A DNA stretch of 64,000 nucleotides from assembly GCF_008329965.1 (NCBI RefSeq), contig NZ_CP036150.1, positions 3,080,439 through 3,144,438 on the forward strand, given 5' to 3'. The number at the start of each line of letters is the position of its first letter. The first letter of the stretch is position 1. Positions 37,761 to 46,963 of the stretch are shown here, in pieces. The translations under genes and the position numbers were made by a program. The notes beneath the pieces are model-generated. The model was given only the letters and a program-made list of their open reading frames with translations. It was not told where the DNA came from and searched no databases. Origin of the DNA: Oceanispirochaeta crateris. Lineage in GTDB: Bacteria > Spirochaetota > Spirochaetia > DSM-2461.

Positions 37761-39119
37761 ATGAATGAATTTGATTACAGCATATTCTGGGAAGAAACTA
37801 TTAAGCAACTCAGAGAAGAAAATGAATTATCAGATCAAGAATACAATATGTATTTTCAAAGCATTCACTACATTGAATCGACCAGAGACAAAATTATTCT
37901 CAGTATTCCATCCCGATTTATCCAATCGCAATTAAAACAACGATACAATGCAATCATAGAAACACGTCTATTTGAGCTTTCCGGTATTGAACTAACTCTT
38001 GATTTTGAAATTGAAAATAGAAAAAAAGACCAGGAGAAAACTCAGTCCCAAGAAACAGAGAGCCCGGAAATTCAAGAAAAAGCTTATGAACCCCATCCTC
38101 AATTGAGAGAAGATTATACATTTGATAATTTTGTTGTTGGAAATAACAATTCCTTTGCAGCCAATGCCTCAAGGGCCATAGCTGAAAATCCCGGTTCCAA
38201 ATACAATCCCTGCCTGATTTATGGAGGGGTTGGCCTTGGAAAAACTCACCTTATGCAATCAATTGGTAATAGTATTCATAAACATAAGCCTGATATGAAG
38301 GTTGTTTATATACCGGCTGAAACCTTTATTAATGACTTTATTGAATCTATAAACACAAAAAAACAGACTCACTTCAAAAATAAATACAGAAATGCCGATA
38401 TCCTCCTGATTGATGATATTCATGATTTACAGGATAAAAAAGGAACCCAAGAAGAACTGTTTCATACCTTCAATGCCCTATACGATGCCAATAAACAGAT
38501 GGTCTTCACTTGTGACCGACCTCCATCAGAACTTAAGAACTTCGCTGATAGACTAAAAAACAGATTTGTCAGAGGTTTGAATGTAGATCTTCATCCACCA
38601 AATTATGAAACCAGGTACGCCATACTCAGAAAAAAATTGGAAGACAGAAATGTAGCTATCTCTGAAGATATTCTTGAATTAATCAGTGAGAATATAAATA
38701 CAAATATCCGAGATCTCGAAGCTGCTCTCACCAGCATCGTAGCCTATGCCGAACTCGTACAAAAAGAAATTACGCCAGAAATAGCCAAACAACAGTTAAA
38801 ACAGTTTTTCTCCAGCCCTATTCAGACAAATATCACCATCGATAAAATTCAGAAACAGGTATCAGAATATTTTAATGTGACCCTGAGTGATATGAAGGGG
38901 AAAAAGAGAACAAAACAAATTACTTTCCCAAGACAAATTGCCATGTTTATCATCAGGGAGATTACAGATTATTCCACAACTGAAATTGGCCTCGAATTTG
39001 GTGGCAGGGATCATACGACTGTAATGCACTCATGTCAAAGGATTGAAGATAGAATTAAAACAGATTCCACAATAGAGCCTACAGTTCAGGAGTTGATTCG
39101 CTCGATTAAGGAAACATAA
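37761..39119 (+). CDS. dnaA: Chromosomal replication initiator DnaA
   Basis: 452 residues. Domain I (about 1-80) binds helicase and regulators; a short, charged domain II linker follows. Domain III is AAA+: YTFDNFVVGNNNSFA, Walker A GGVGLGKTHLMQSIGN, Walker B ILLIDDIHDLQ. Domain IV carries the DnaA-box-binding signature GGRDHTTVMHSCQRIE. It lies between two groups of DnaA boxes, so it should be autoregulated. GGAG lies about 12 nt before ATG 37761. Confidence 0.98.
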   Translation: MNEFDYSIFWEETIKQLREENELSDQEYNMYFQSIHYIESTRDKIILSIPSRFIQSQLKQRYNAIIETRLFELSGIELTLDFEIENRKKDQEKTQSQETESPEIQEKAYEPHPQLREDYTFDNFVVGNNNSFAANASRAIAENPGSKYNPCLIYGGVGLGKTHLMQSIGNSIHKHKPDMKVVYIPAETFINDFIESINTKKQTHFKNKYRNADILLIDDIHDLQDKKGTQEELFHTFNALYDANKQMVFTCDRPPSELKNFADRLKNRFVRGLNVDLHPPNYETRYAILRKKLEDRNVAISEDILELISENINTNIRDLEAALTSIVAYAELVQKEITPEIAKQQLKQFFSSPIQTNITIDKIQKQVSEYFNVTLSDMKGKKRTKQITFPRQIAMFIIREITDYSTTEIGLEFGGRDHTTVMHSCQRIEDRIKTDSTIEPTVQELIRSIKET

Positions 39120-39452
39120 ACCCTGTTGATAAGCCTGTGTACAAATCTTAATAACCGACTATATTGGTGAATAAATCATATATTTCACAGATTAGATTGT
39201 ATTCTGTGCATAAGTGATCAATTTAACACCCAGCTTATTAACAGGGCTAATTTGTGCTATTCTAAGTTTTTAAGGGCTGAATTCACAAATTCACAGGCCC
39301 TACTATTACTATTACTCTTTTATTATATTAATAAGTAATAAGAGAGTATTTATAAATCTGTGCAAAAGGCATATGAATAATCTAAATTTTATCCTATACA
39401 ACAGAGGATTATTTTTTTATTATTCTTTATATAATATGAACAGGGGATACAA
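39120..39452. other. oriC: dnaA-dnaN intergenic origin region (unwinding element)
   Basis: 333 bp. It contains degenerate DnaA boxes TGTTGATAA (39124-39132), TGTGCATAA (39205-39213) and TTATTAACA (39235-39243). A tandem 8-bp repeat AATTCACA-AATTCACA (39280-39295) follows, then GGCCC, then TACTATTACTATTACTC (39301-39317), then an AT-only-like stretch. That order of boxes, a short GC block and repeated DnaA-trios matches the basal unwinding system of B. subtilis. A TATAAT (39430-39435) near the right end could serve dnaN. Confidence 0.75.
39301..39317. promoter_or_regulatory. DnaA-trio tract of oriC
   Basis: The complementary strand reads, 3' to 5', GAT-AAT-GAT-AAT-GAG: four consecutive matches to the DnaA-trio consensus plus one variant. 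It lies directly after the GC block and before an AT-rich stretch, where DnaA filaments open the duplex. Confidence 0.7.
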
Positions 39453-40559
39453 ATGAAATTTATCTGTGATAAAAGCGTAATTGTAAAAGAGATTTCTATC
39501 GCCCAGGAAATTATCTCTTCAAGAAATGCACTCTCTATTCTATCTAATGTACTTATAGAAGCTCATGATGATGCTCTTATTATAAAAGCGACTGATCTTA
39601 AAGTTGGATTTGAAACCAGAATACCCGCTATTATAGAAATTCCAGGAAGTACTACTGTATTCTGTGATAAATTTCTGGGTATTCTAAGATCTCTTCCCGA
39701 TGGTGAGATAACATTTGAACAAAATGAAAATGAAAGATTAACGATCCGTCCTCTAGATAAGAAAATTGTTTTTGAACTGAATTGTATTACCGCTGAAAAG
39801 TTTCCTGAGCTTCAAAGCATAGAAGATGACAGCTACTTTGATATTTCACAGGAACTCTTTAATTCAATGATTTCTCAAACCATTTTTTCCATCTCAGTAG
39901 ATGAGGCTCGTTACTTTATGAACGGCGTCTATATGGAAAAAAATGATAATACTCTTCTGATGGTTGCTACTGATGGTAGAAGATTATCTTACATTTCTGC
40001 AGATCCTGAATCTGAGGTAAATGATTTCAAGGGAGTTATTATTCCTCCCAAAATTCTTAACCTGATTAAAAAGCTATCTTCAGGGGAAGGAAACCTGTCA
40101 CTGGCTGTTACGGAAAAAACAATTTATGTAAAATTTGATAACCAAAAAATTACTTCTACATTGATTGAAGGTCAGTTTCCAAATTTTTCAAGAGTCATTC
40201 CAGAAAGCCAGGAGTACAATGTCATTCTTGAAAGAACTGCTCTTAATGAAGCTCTAAAACGTGTATCTCTCCTTGCAGAACAAAAATCTAAGAGAATTTA
40301 TCTGACTTTTAGCGAAGGAAATCTAAACTTAAAGTCTGAAGAAAGTGAAATAGGTATGGCTGATGAAGATATCGCCTGTGATTATTCAGGAGAAGAAATC
40401 CGATTAGCAGTAAACTATATATATCTTCAGGATCCGCTTAAAGTCATAAAAGATGACTTACTTAAGCTGGAGTTTTCCGAAGCCAATAGAGCTGTGACAC
40501 TTAAATGTAATCCCGAAGCTAATTATTTTCATATTATCATGCCTATGCAGATGGACTGA
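39453..40559 (+). CDS. dnaN: DNA polymerase III sliding clamp (beta)
   Basis: 368 residues, the normal length of the three-domain clamp. Typical segments include LSILSNVLIEAHDDALIIKATDLKVGFET, FMNGVYMEKNDNTLLMVATDGRRLSYI, LIEGQFPNFSRVIP and the C-terminal YHFIIMPMQ-like end (YFHIIMPMQMD). It follows dnaA and the presumed unwinding element, as in most bacteria. AGGGGAT lies just before the ATG. recF starts 2 nt after its stop. Confidence 0.98.
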   Translation: MKFICDKSVIVKEISIAQEIISSRNALSILSNVLIEAHDDALIIKATDLKVGFETRIPAIIEIPGSTTVFCDKFLGILRSLPDGEITFEQNENERLTIRPLDKKIVFELNCITAEKFPELQSIEDDSYFDISQELFNSMISQTIFSISVDEARYFMNGVYMEKNDNTLLMVATDGRRLSYISADPESEVNDFKGVIIPPKILNLIKKLSSGEGNLSLAVTEKTIYVKFDNQKITSTLIEGQFPNFSRVIPESQEYNVILERTALNEALKRVSLLAEQKSKRIYLTFSEGNLNLKSEESEIGMADEDIACDYSGEEIRLAVNYIYLQDPLKVIKDDLLKLEFSEANRAVTLKCNPEANYFHIIMPMQMD

Positions 40560-40561
40560 CA

Positions 40562-41644
40562 TTGGGTTTTACTTCTGTAAAGTTCAAAAATTTTAGGAAT
40601 TTGGATGAACAGGAAATTGATCTTTCCCACAAAGAAGTCTATCTCATAGGAGAGAATGGACAGGGAAAGACTAATTTTTTGGAACTCCTCTACTTTCTTT
40701 GTTACGCTTCTTCTTTCCGGAACAGAAATGATAAAACATTGATTCGGGAAGGAGAAAACAGTCTATATTTGTCCGGACAATTTCATCACACATCTGATTT
40801 TATATCTAATAGGCTTGATATCTCTCTTGATAACCACCAAAAAAAAATAAAGTTAAATGGCAAAAGTGTGACAGACAGGAAAGATATCCTTTCCAATATG
40901 CCTTGTATTGTCTTTTGCCATAATGATATTTACTTTGTAAATGGAAGTCCTGATAAGAAAAGAATTTATATGGACCAATGTTTGAGTCTTCATGATTCAT
41001 TGTATATAAACGATTTAAGACAATTCAGGAAAATTTTAAAAGAAAGAAATTTTCTCTTAAAAAAGGGTGAGAAATCAATGCTTTCAGTGTATACCACCCA
41101 ACTGATCGATAAGGGTTTTCCTATCCTAGAAAAGAGGAAAACCCTTTTTAAGTTTTTAAATGAAAAATTTCCTGAATACTACAAACTCGTTAGTGGAACA
41201 GATCTGGATTTAAAAATTTTATATAATGCTTCATGGAAGGAAATTGATAAAGTACAAGTTTTTGGTATGATGGAGCAGAAATTAGAAAAGGAAATACAAT
41301 ATGGTTTGACCTTATCAGGACCTCACAGAGATTCCTTTACTGTTATGCAGGATAATAAAAACTTCAATGACTATGCATCTACAGGCCAATTGAGGATTGT
41401 TTCCCTTCTGTTACGGATTCTTCAATCGGAGTACTATCAGGAAGAGAGCGGTAGAAATCCAATATTATTAGTAGATGATGTTCTTCTGGAACTGGATAAG
41501 GATAAAAGAGAGAGAATGATGTCATTATTTCCGAGGTATGAGCAGATTTTTTATACGTTTCTTCCTGGATATAAGAATGAAATTAGTGAAAATTCACTTT
41601 CTTTCACTGTCAATAAGGGAAAATTGGAGAAAAAAAATGGATAA
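40562..41644 (+). CDS. recF: DNA replication and repair protein RecF
   Basis: 360 residues. An SMC/ABC-type ATPase that works with RecO and RecR. It has Walker A GENGQGKTNFLELLYFL, signature region STGQLRIVSLLLRI and Walker B PILLVDDVLLELD. TTG start at 40562, immediately after the dnaN stop, with no clear SD of its own, so it is probably translated by coupling. It overlaps the DUF721 gene by 8 nt. Confidence 0.96.
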   Translation: MGFTSVKFKNFRNLDEQEIDLSHKEVYLIGENGQGKTNFLELLYFLCYASSFRNRNDKTLIREGENSLYLSGQFHHTSDFISNRLDISLDNHQKKIKLNGKSVTDRKDILSNMPCIVFCHNDIYFVNGSPDKKRIYMDQCLSLHDSLYINDLRQFRKILKERNFLLKKGEKSMLSVYTTQLIDKGFPILEKRKTLFKFLNEKFPEYYKLVSGTDLDLKILYNASWKEIDKVQVFGMMEQKLEKEIQYGLTLSGPHRDSFTVMQDNKNFNDYASTGQLRIVSLLLRILQSEYYQEESGRNPILLVDDVLLELDKDKRERMMSLFPRYEQIFYTFLPGYKNEISENSLSFTVNKGKLEKKNG

Positions 41645-42074
41645 AGCAGATCAAATCATCTCCAATCTTTTTAATATTCAAGGAAATTCTGAATCTAAGG
41701 GATATCGAGAAGCTTACAAGAACTGGAAAAAAATTATCGGTGATGAGAGATTGTCAGATCATTGTAAACTGGAAGATATCAGTAATCATGCTATAAGAGT
41801 TTCTTTTGATCATCCCGGTTGGATTCAGGTTTTCAAGATGAATCAATCCAGGATACTGAAGAGATTAAATACCCAATATCCCAACTTTAGTATTACCTCA
41901 GTCAGTATGCATTTGAATAATGAAAAATTTGTACAGAACAAAGCAGAAGAAAAAAAGGAAATCAAACCCCCTGCAACAAAAAATCAGAGTTTCAATGGCG
42001 ATTTAAAAAGTATAAATGATAATGAATTGAAAATGAGGCTTGAAAGCCTCAAGAAAACACTCCAGGGAAAGTAA
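41637..42074 (+). CDS. DUF721 (DciA-like) protein
   Basis: 145 residues. The DUF721 core is at about 10-95: NWKKIIGDERLSDHCKLEDI, IRVSFDHPGWIQVFKMNQSRILKRLN. DciA, a family member, loads the replicative helicase in bacteria that lack DnaC/DnaI, and the position after recF is typical. ATG 41637 has GGAG 7 nt upstream, inside the end of recF. The C-terminal 45 residues are charged and probably flexible. Confidence 0.85.
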   Translation: MDKADQIISNLFNIQGNSESKGYREAYKNWKKIIGDERLSDHCKLEDISNHAIRVSFDHPGWIQVFKMNQSRILKRLNTQYPNFSITSVSMHLNNEKFVQNKAEEKKEIKPPATKNQSFNGDLKSINDNELKMRLESLKKTLQGK

Positions 42075-42173
42075 AAATCTTCCGATTTATTTTTGGGATG
42101 GTCCAGCTGTTGAAACAAGCAGAAATCATGAGGTTAAAAAAAAGTTATTACGACCTGCATTGAATAAGAAGAG

Positions 42174-42202
42174 TTGACATAGTTATCACTTAACTTTATA
42201 TT
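42174..42202 (+). promoter_or_regulatory. Promoter for rpmH-rnpA-yidDC
   Basis: A perfect TTGACA (42174-42179), 17-nt spacer, TATATT (42197-42202), about 43 nt before the rpmH ATG. It is one of the best promoter matches in the window. Confidence 0.8.
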
Positions 42203-42245
42203 ATGCACACTAAAAGAATTGACTATTATTATAGGAGTTAAATAT

Positions 42246-42401
42246 ATGAAAAGAACATATCAGCCAAGTAAGACTAAAAGAACTAGAAAATTTGGATTCA
42301 GAGCCAGAATGGCAACTAAAGCGGGTAGAGCAGTACTTTCTAGAAGAAGACGTAAAGGAAGAAAAAAACTCTCTGTCACCGATGAAAGAAAACCTTACTA
42401 A
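42246..42401 (+). CDS. rpmH: 50S ribosomal protein L34
   Basis: 51 residues, strongly basic: [18 protein letters not shown], then [17 protein letters not shown] and [11 protein letters not shown] 42246 with AGGAG 8 nt upstream; a longer in-frame extension (from 42219) is not supported. It is slightly longer than the usual 44-47 residues, with a C-terminal TDERKPY. The gene overlaps rnpA. Confidence 0.98.
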   Translation: MKRTYQPSKTKRTRKFGFRARMATKAGRAVLSRRRRKGRKKLSVTDERKPY

Positions 42402-42729
42402 GAATGAACGTCTCGGAAAAAAATCCGACTTGAATAGAATCTTTGCAAATGGCAATACATCTAAATGCTATGGGGCAAAGATTTTATTTTTAAAAAGTTC
42501 CTTAACTTACAGCCGGTTTGCTATAACAATTGTTAGAAAATTCGGGAATGCAGTTGAAAGGAATTATACAAAGAGGATTTTCAGAGAATTTTTTAGAAAA
42601 CAAAAATTTTCGATTAAAGAGTCATATGACATTGTTTTTGTTGTCTATCCTGGAGATTTTTCATATCAAAACAGATTAGAGCAATTTAATCTTTTGATAA
42701 AAAGAGCAAATCTTGTTAAAAGTCATTAA
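42382..42729 (+). CDS. rnpA: Ribonuclease P protein component
   Basis: 115 residues, the normal length. It assists the P RNA in tRNA 5' maturation. The signature is [20 protein letters not shown] followed by RIFREFFR; the N-terminus is [21 protein letters not shown] 42382 lies 20 nt inside rpmH without an SD, so translation is probably coupled to L34. The frame is open well upstream inside rpmH, so a longer N-terminus as in Thermus cannot be excluded. It overlaps yidD by 17 nt. Confidence 0.93.
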   Translation: MKENLTKNERLGKKSDLNRIFANGNTSKCYGAKILFLKSSLTYSRFAITIVRKFGNAVERNYTKRIFREFFRKQKFSIKESYDIVFVVYPGDFSYQNRLEQFNLLIKRANLVKSH

Positions 42730-42961
42730 CTGGATTTTCATTAAGATACTAGTTTTGGTGATTGTCCTTTACAAAAAAGTGATTTCTCCCTGGCTTCCCA
42801 GATCATGCAGGTTTTATCCCACCTGTTCTTCCTACGCTCTGGAGGCTATAATGAAACACGGACCCTGGAAGGGGTCCTATCTGTCTATAAAAAGGATCCT
42901 AAAATGTCATCCCCGGAATCCCGGTGGCTATGATCCGGTACCTAACGATTTGGAGTCATAA
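42713..42961 (+). CDS. yidD: Membrane protein insertion efficiency factor YidD
   Basis: 82 residues, typical for YidD. A hydrophobic/amphipathic N-terminus ([20 protein letters not shown]) precedes the conserved [28 protein letters not shown] (quoted by parts: [14 protein letters not shown]) and [16 protein letters not shown] start at 42713 inside rnpA, and a 1-nt overlap (TAATG) with yidC. It assists YidC-dependent insertion. Confidence 0.95.
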   Translation: MLKVINWIFIKILVLVIVLYKKVISPWLPRSCRFYPTCSSYALEAIMKHGPWKGSYLSIKRILKCHPRNPGGYDPVPNDLES

Positions 42962-44721
42962 TGGATAAGAATACATTTCTGGCAATTATTCTGTCAGTAG
43001 TTGTTATCTCTGTGGGGTTTGTCATTCAGACAACCTATTTCATGCCAGAAGAAGATATAACAACAGTCAGTGAAAATAGTTCTGAGCAGATCAGTGAAGT
43101 TGTAGAGGAATCTGATAGCCAGGCAATCGTTCTTGATACAACAGAGGACGCAGAAGAAAAGCTTGAAGAAGTAGCCTTTGAAATGGGTGATGAGAATTAT
43201 GTTTCAAAAACTGTAGAGGCTGAAACAGATAAATTCATCGTTACATTCAATACGGAGGGTGGTATCATCACTTCTCTGAAATTAAAGGAGCACATGAAGG
43301 GTCTTCATCCTGTAGATATGATACAACCAGGAGACTCTGAATTAGGATCCTTTGGAATTTCACTCGGTGACAACACTGAATCTTATTTGAAAGAAGCCTA
43401 CGACTATAAACATGAAAGTGGTACAGATACCTACAGTTTTATAAGAAATTATAGGGTAAAACTATCGGATGGGAATGTCAGTGATCCATTTCAGATAAAA
43501 AAATCATATACCTTTTTTCCTGATCAATATATGTTTGAATTGCGGGTTGAACTGATTAATTCTGTTAATTCTGCCATACCCCTCAATTTTAATGGAAAAT
43601 CATATACACTTTTTGCTGGTCCTCAGATCGGGCCTTCTTTTGAAAAGCTGGATGGAAGGAATGAGTTTAGAAAATACTATTCTCTGTCTGGTGACAAGAG
43701 AGAAGAGCATAAGCTCAAGAAAGGTGTAGAAGAATCTGCTGAGCAGATCAAATGGGCTGCCATTGTAGGTAAGTATTTCACCATGATAGGTATTCCGGGA
43801 TCCGGAACATCAAATATTATTTGGTCCAATTCTCCCAGAGATGGATTAAATGAAGCCTCTGAAATGTTTTTTGCACGATCTGCGACTAAAAGTTCAAGAG
43901 TAGAAGATGTTTACCGTTTCTATGTGGGTCCTAAAAATAACAGTAACTTAACACAATATAATATATCATCTGAAAATCCTTTTGGATTCTCTGATATGTA
44001 CCTGGATAAGGCTGTAGATTCAAGTTCCTGGTTAGGTTGGCTAGAATTTATCCTTAAGTTTTTTATGGAGACTTTTTACAAGCTCATACCTAACTACGGA
44101 GTTGCCATTATTCTGCTGACGATTCTTATTAAGGTAGTTTTCTTTCCAATAACTCATAAGAGTTATGAATCTACCAGTAAGATGCAGAGTATCCAGCCCA
44201 AATTAAAAGAAATCCAGACAAAATATAAGAATGACCCAAATAAACTAAATAAAGAAACAGCAGCTCTGTATAAATCAGAGGGAGTGAATCCCATGGGGGG
44301 ATGTCTGCCTCTTCTGATTCAGATGCCAATCTTTTTTGCTTTATACGGTTTGTTAAATAAATATTTCGATTTGCGAGGAGCTGTTTTTATTCCAGGTTGG
44401 ATAACAGACTTGTCTGCTCCTGAATCGATACTCAATTTTGGAAACTTTACCCTACCTATTCTGGGTTGGAACGATCTGAGACTCTTACCCATACTGTATC
44501 TGGGAACCCAGTTACTCATGAGTAAATTCACTCAGGCACCCAGTGGCGGAGGCGGACAGAGTGCCATGCAGACAAAAATGCTTACTCTAGGAATGCCTAT
44601 AATGTTTTTCTTTATTCTCTATGATATGCCTTCAGGACTGCTGATTTACTGGACATTTTCAAATATCCTCACAGCAGCACAACAAGCATATATCAGTCAA
44701 AGAAATAAGAGAAAAGCTTAG
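42961..44721 (+). CDS. yidC: Membrane protein insertase YidC
   Basis: 586 residues. It has the Gram-negative layout: N-terminal transmembrane anchor (about 5-28), an acidic linker, a large periplasmic beta-sandwich domain (about 75-350), then the five-helix insertase core beginning at NYGVAIILLTILIKVVFFPITHKSYESTSKM. The cytoplasmic hairpin (MQSIQPKLKEIQTKYKNDPNKL) and GGCLPLLIQMPIFFALY are conserved. The periplasmic domain supports a diderm cell envelope. It ends IYWTFSNILTAAQQAYI plus a short basic tail. Confidence 0.97.
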   Translation: MDKNTFLAIILSVVVISVGFVIQTTYFMPEEDITTVSENSSEQISEVVEESDSQAIVLDTTEDAEEKLEEVAFEMGDENYVSKTVEAETDKFIVTFNTEGGIITSLKLKEHMKGLHPVDMIQPGDSELGSFGISLGDNTESYLKEAYDYKHESGTDTYSFIRNYRVKLSDGNVSDPFQIKKSYTFFPDQYMFELRVELINSVNSAIPLNFNGKSYTLFAGPQIGPSFEKLDGRNEFRKYYSLSGDKREEHKLKKGVEESAEQIKWAAIVGKYFTMIGIPGSGTSNIIWSNSPRDGLNEASEMFFARSATKSSRVEDVYRFYVGPKNNSNLTQYNISSENPFGFSDMYLDKAVDSSSWLGWLEFILKFFMETFYKLIPNYGVAIILLTILIKVVFFPITHKSYESTSKMQSIQPKLKEIQTKYKNDPNKLNKETAALYKSEGVNPMGGCLPLLIQMPIFFALYGLLNKYFDLRGAVFIPGWITDLSAPESILNFGNFTLPILGWNDLRLLPILYLGTQLLMSKFTQAPSGGGGQSAMQTKMLTLGMPIMFFFILYDMPSGLLIYWTFSNILTAAQQAYISQRNKRKA

Positions 44722-44771
44722 TGACAGAGTGAGCTCCTGAAAGTAGAAAATCGATAACCAGGAGTTATTTT

Positions 44772-45440
44772 ATGGTAAAAGAATATGAAGCCAAGACAGA
44801 AAGGGAGGCTATAGAAAAAGCTGCAACAGATCTTGGTATGGAACAGGATCAGTTTGATGTTGAGATTCTTGAATCTGAGCAACACGGCTTTTTCTTTAAG
44901 AGAGGTTCCGTAAGAATTAAAGTTTATGTGAATGAACCTCAACAAGTACGGGCGGAGGCAATTGAACCTTCAGGAGATATTGAAAAGGAGCTGATTGAAT
45001 TTTTAAGAAAATCAATTGAGCTTATGGGATATCCAGGAGAAGTCTCCATTACTTTCAGAGAAAAAGGTAAAATTGGGATGGATATAAAGTCCGAGCATTC
45101 TGCCATTCTCATAGGTAAGAAAGGAAAAAATCTGGATGCCCTTCAGATGTTAGTCAATGTTTTTGCAAGTAAAATAGGTGGTAGCGGGTATAGCGGAAAA
45201 GTTATTATTGATACCGAAAATTACAGACAGCGTCGTGAAGAAAATCTAATTAGGCTGGCGAGTAAGACAGCTGAACAGGTTTGTAAATCAAAATCTTCAA
45301 AGCTGCTTGAACCTATGAATCCCTTTGAGAGAAGACTCATTCATATGGCTCTCAATGATATGGATGAAGTGATGACTAAGAGTGAAGGTGAAGGTCTTTA
45401 CAAGCAGGTCAGGATAATTTATAAAGGCAGCAATAGCTGA
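44772..45440 (+). CDS. jag: Jag/KhpB RNA-binding protein
   Basis: 222 residues with Jag-N (about 1-50, YEAKTEREAIEKAATDLGM), KH-II (about 80-150, including LIGKKGKNLDALQMLVN, the GxxG-like loop) and R3H (about 155-220, PFERRLIHMALNDMD). Homologues bind many RNAs and influence cell wall growth and division. AGGAG precedes the ATG. It is last in the rpmH-yidC group and is followed by a terminator. Confidence 0.95.
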   Translation: MVKEYEAKTEREAIEKAATDLGMEQDQFDVEILESEQHGFFFKRGSVRIKVYVNEPQQVRAEAIEPSGDIEKELIEFLRKSIELMGYPGEVSITFREKGKIGMDIKSEHSAILIGKKGKNLDALQMLVNVFASKIGGSGYSGKVIIDTENYRQRREENLIRLASKTAEQVCKSKSSKLLEPMNPFERRLIHMALNDMDEVMTKSEGEGLYKQVRIIYKGSNS

Positions 45441-45451
45441 TTAATAAGTTT

Positions 45452-45488
45452 TAAAAAAAAACCGGGAACTATATGTCCCGGTTTTTTT
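45452..45488. terminator. Bidirectional terminator between jag and thrC
   Basis: Stem ACCGGGA/TCCCGGT (45461-45467 with 45476-45482) with an 8-nt loop, flanked by an A-run on the left and a T-run on the right, so it works on both strands for the converging genes. Confidence 0.9.
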
Positions 45489-45500
45489 ATTTATTTTTGT

Positions 45501-46796
45501 TTATGAAAATAATGAAAGTAAAGTTTTCTTTAATTCTTTACTACTGTTACTTATAAGACGTGATACCTTATCTAGATCCTTTACAGCCAGAAGAGACGCC
45601 GGCAGCTGGGGTTTTTTACCAACAGCCTTTTCATAGACTTCCATGAATTTTCCAGGATGAGCTGTAGACAGGACTGTAATATTCGATTCTTTGGAAGTCC
45701 TATCCATGGCAGCCTTAATGCCTACCGCGGTGTGGGGGCAAACTGCATATCCATATTCCTCATCCATATACTTCATGGTTGCCAAGGTATCTTCATCGCT
45801 GACCATGCATCCTATTATATCTTTTTTCATCAATGAAACATCGTTGTTGTAAAGAGTCTGCATTCTTTCAAAATTACTGGGAGCTCCTACGTCCATGGCA
45901 TTAGAGTATGTTTGAACAGAAGCTCTTGGTGTATAGATCGCGCTGGCAAGATATGAGGGAACAACATCATTTCTATTTGTAGCTGCAATAAATTTTCCAG
46001 TTTCTAAGCCCCAGGATTTGGCATATAAACCGGCTGTTAAATTACCAAAGTTTCCACTAGGAACACAAAAAACAGGAACTTCAGATGCATTTTTTAATCT
46101 GCTGACGGCCCATACGTAATAAAATGACTGAGGGATCAACCGTCCAAGGTTTATGGAATTGGCAGATGAGAGATTAATCCCGCTTAGTTCTTTGTCGGTG
46201 AAGGAATCCTTGACCATTCTTTGACAGTCGTCAAATGAACCATCCACCTCTAAGGCATGAATATTTTTTCCAAGGGTCGTCATCTGTTTTTCTTGAAGTG
46301 GACTGACCCGTCCTGAAGGATATAAAATTACGACATCAATATTTTTTTTATCATAGAAAGCTTTTGCTACGGCACTTCCTGTATCACCGGATGTCGCAGT
46401 TAGAATAACTGCTTTTTGATCCCTGTCATTCAGAAAATATTCCATAGAAGTAGCCAGAAAAGAAGCTCCGAAATCTTTGAAGGCTGAACTTGGACCATGA
46501 TATAATTCGAGAATGTTTATTTTGTCATTTAATTTTTTGAGTTCTGGTGAAAATGGAAATGCTCGCTTGGCTAAAATTTGAGAATCTGATTCTGGTATTT
46601 CATCTCCCAATAGACTGACGATGAGGGATGATGCAATATCCTGAAACGAGCTGTTCTGGTCAAAAAGAGAAAAGCTGGATTTAAGATCTGGAGTTTCGAT
46701 GGGGTAGTAAAGACCGCCATCTGGAGATAATCCCTGGAATAAGGCGTCTTGAAAACTGACTATGTGGTTTTTGTCTCTTGTACTGGCAAATTTCAT
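45501..46796 (-). CDS. thrC: Threonine synthase
   Basis: 431 residues. It makes threonine from O-phosphohomoserine using PLP. The N-terminus is MKFASTRDKNHIVSFQDALFQGLSPDGGLYYP. The PLP-lysine is in HGPSSAFKDFGA and the phosphate-binding loop in TATSGDTGSAVAKAF. SGNFGNLTAGLYA is also conserved. The length matches the longer E. coli-type enzymes. It is monocistronic and divergent from murA. No other threonine gene is adjacent. Confidence 0.96.
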   Translation of the reverse strand: MKFASTRDKNHIVSFQDALFQGLSPDGGLYYPIETPDLKSSFSLFDQNSSFQDIASSLIVSLLGDEIPESDSQILAKRAFPFSPELKKLNDKINILELYHGPSSAFKDFGASFLATSMEYFLNDRDQKAVILTATSGDTGSAVAKAFYDKKNIDVVILYPSGRVSPLQEKQMTTLGKNIHALEVDGSFDDCQRMVKDSFTDKELSGINLSSANSINLGRLIPQSFYYVWAVSRLKNASEVPVFCVPSGNFGNLTAGLYAKSWGLETGKFIAATNRNDVVPSYLASAIYTPRASVQTYSNAMDVGAPSNFERMQTLYNNDVSLMKKDIIGCMVSDEDTLATMKYMDEEYGYAVCPHTAVGIKAAMDRTSKESNITVLSTAHPGKFMEVYEKAVGKKPQLPASLLAVKDLDKVSRLISNSSKELKKTLLSLFS

Positions 46797-46963
46797 TTTA
46801 AATCCTTAACGGGTTTTATCCCTAGTATTTAAATGTTTATAACTTTTTTTGATAAATTTATCTATACCTCTAGTATCTTAGCTGATAGGATAATGAGAAT
46901 TAGCATGACAAAATGAATAAAAAATCTCTCAATTAGGAGAGTAATAAGTGGTGATAAATCTAT

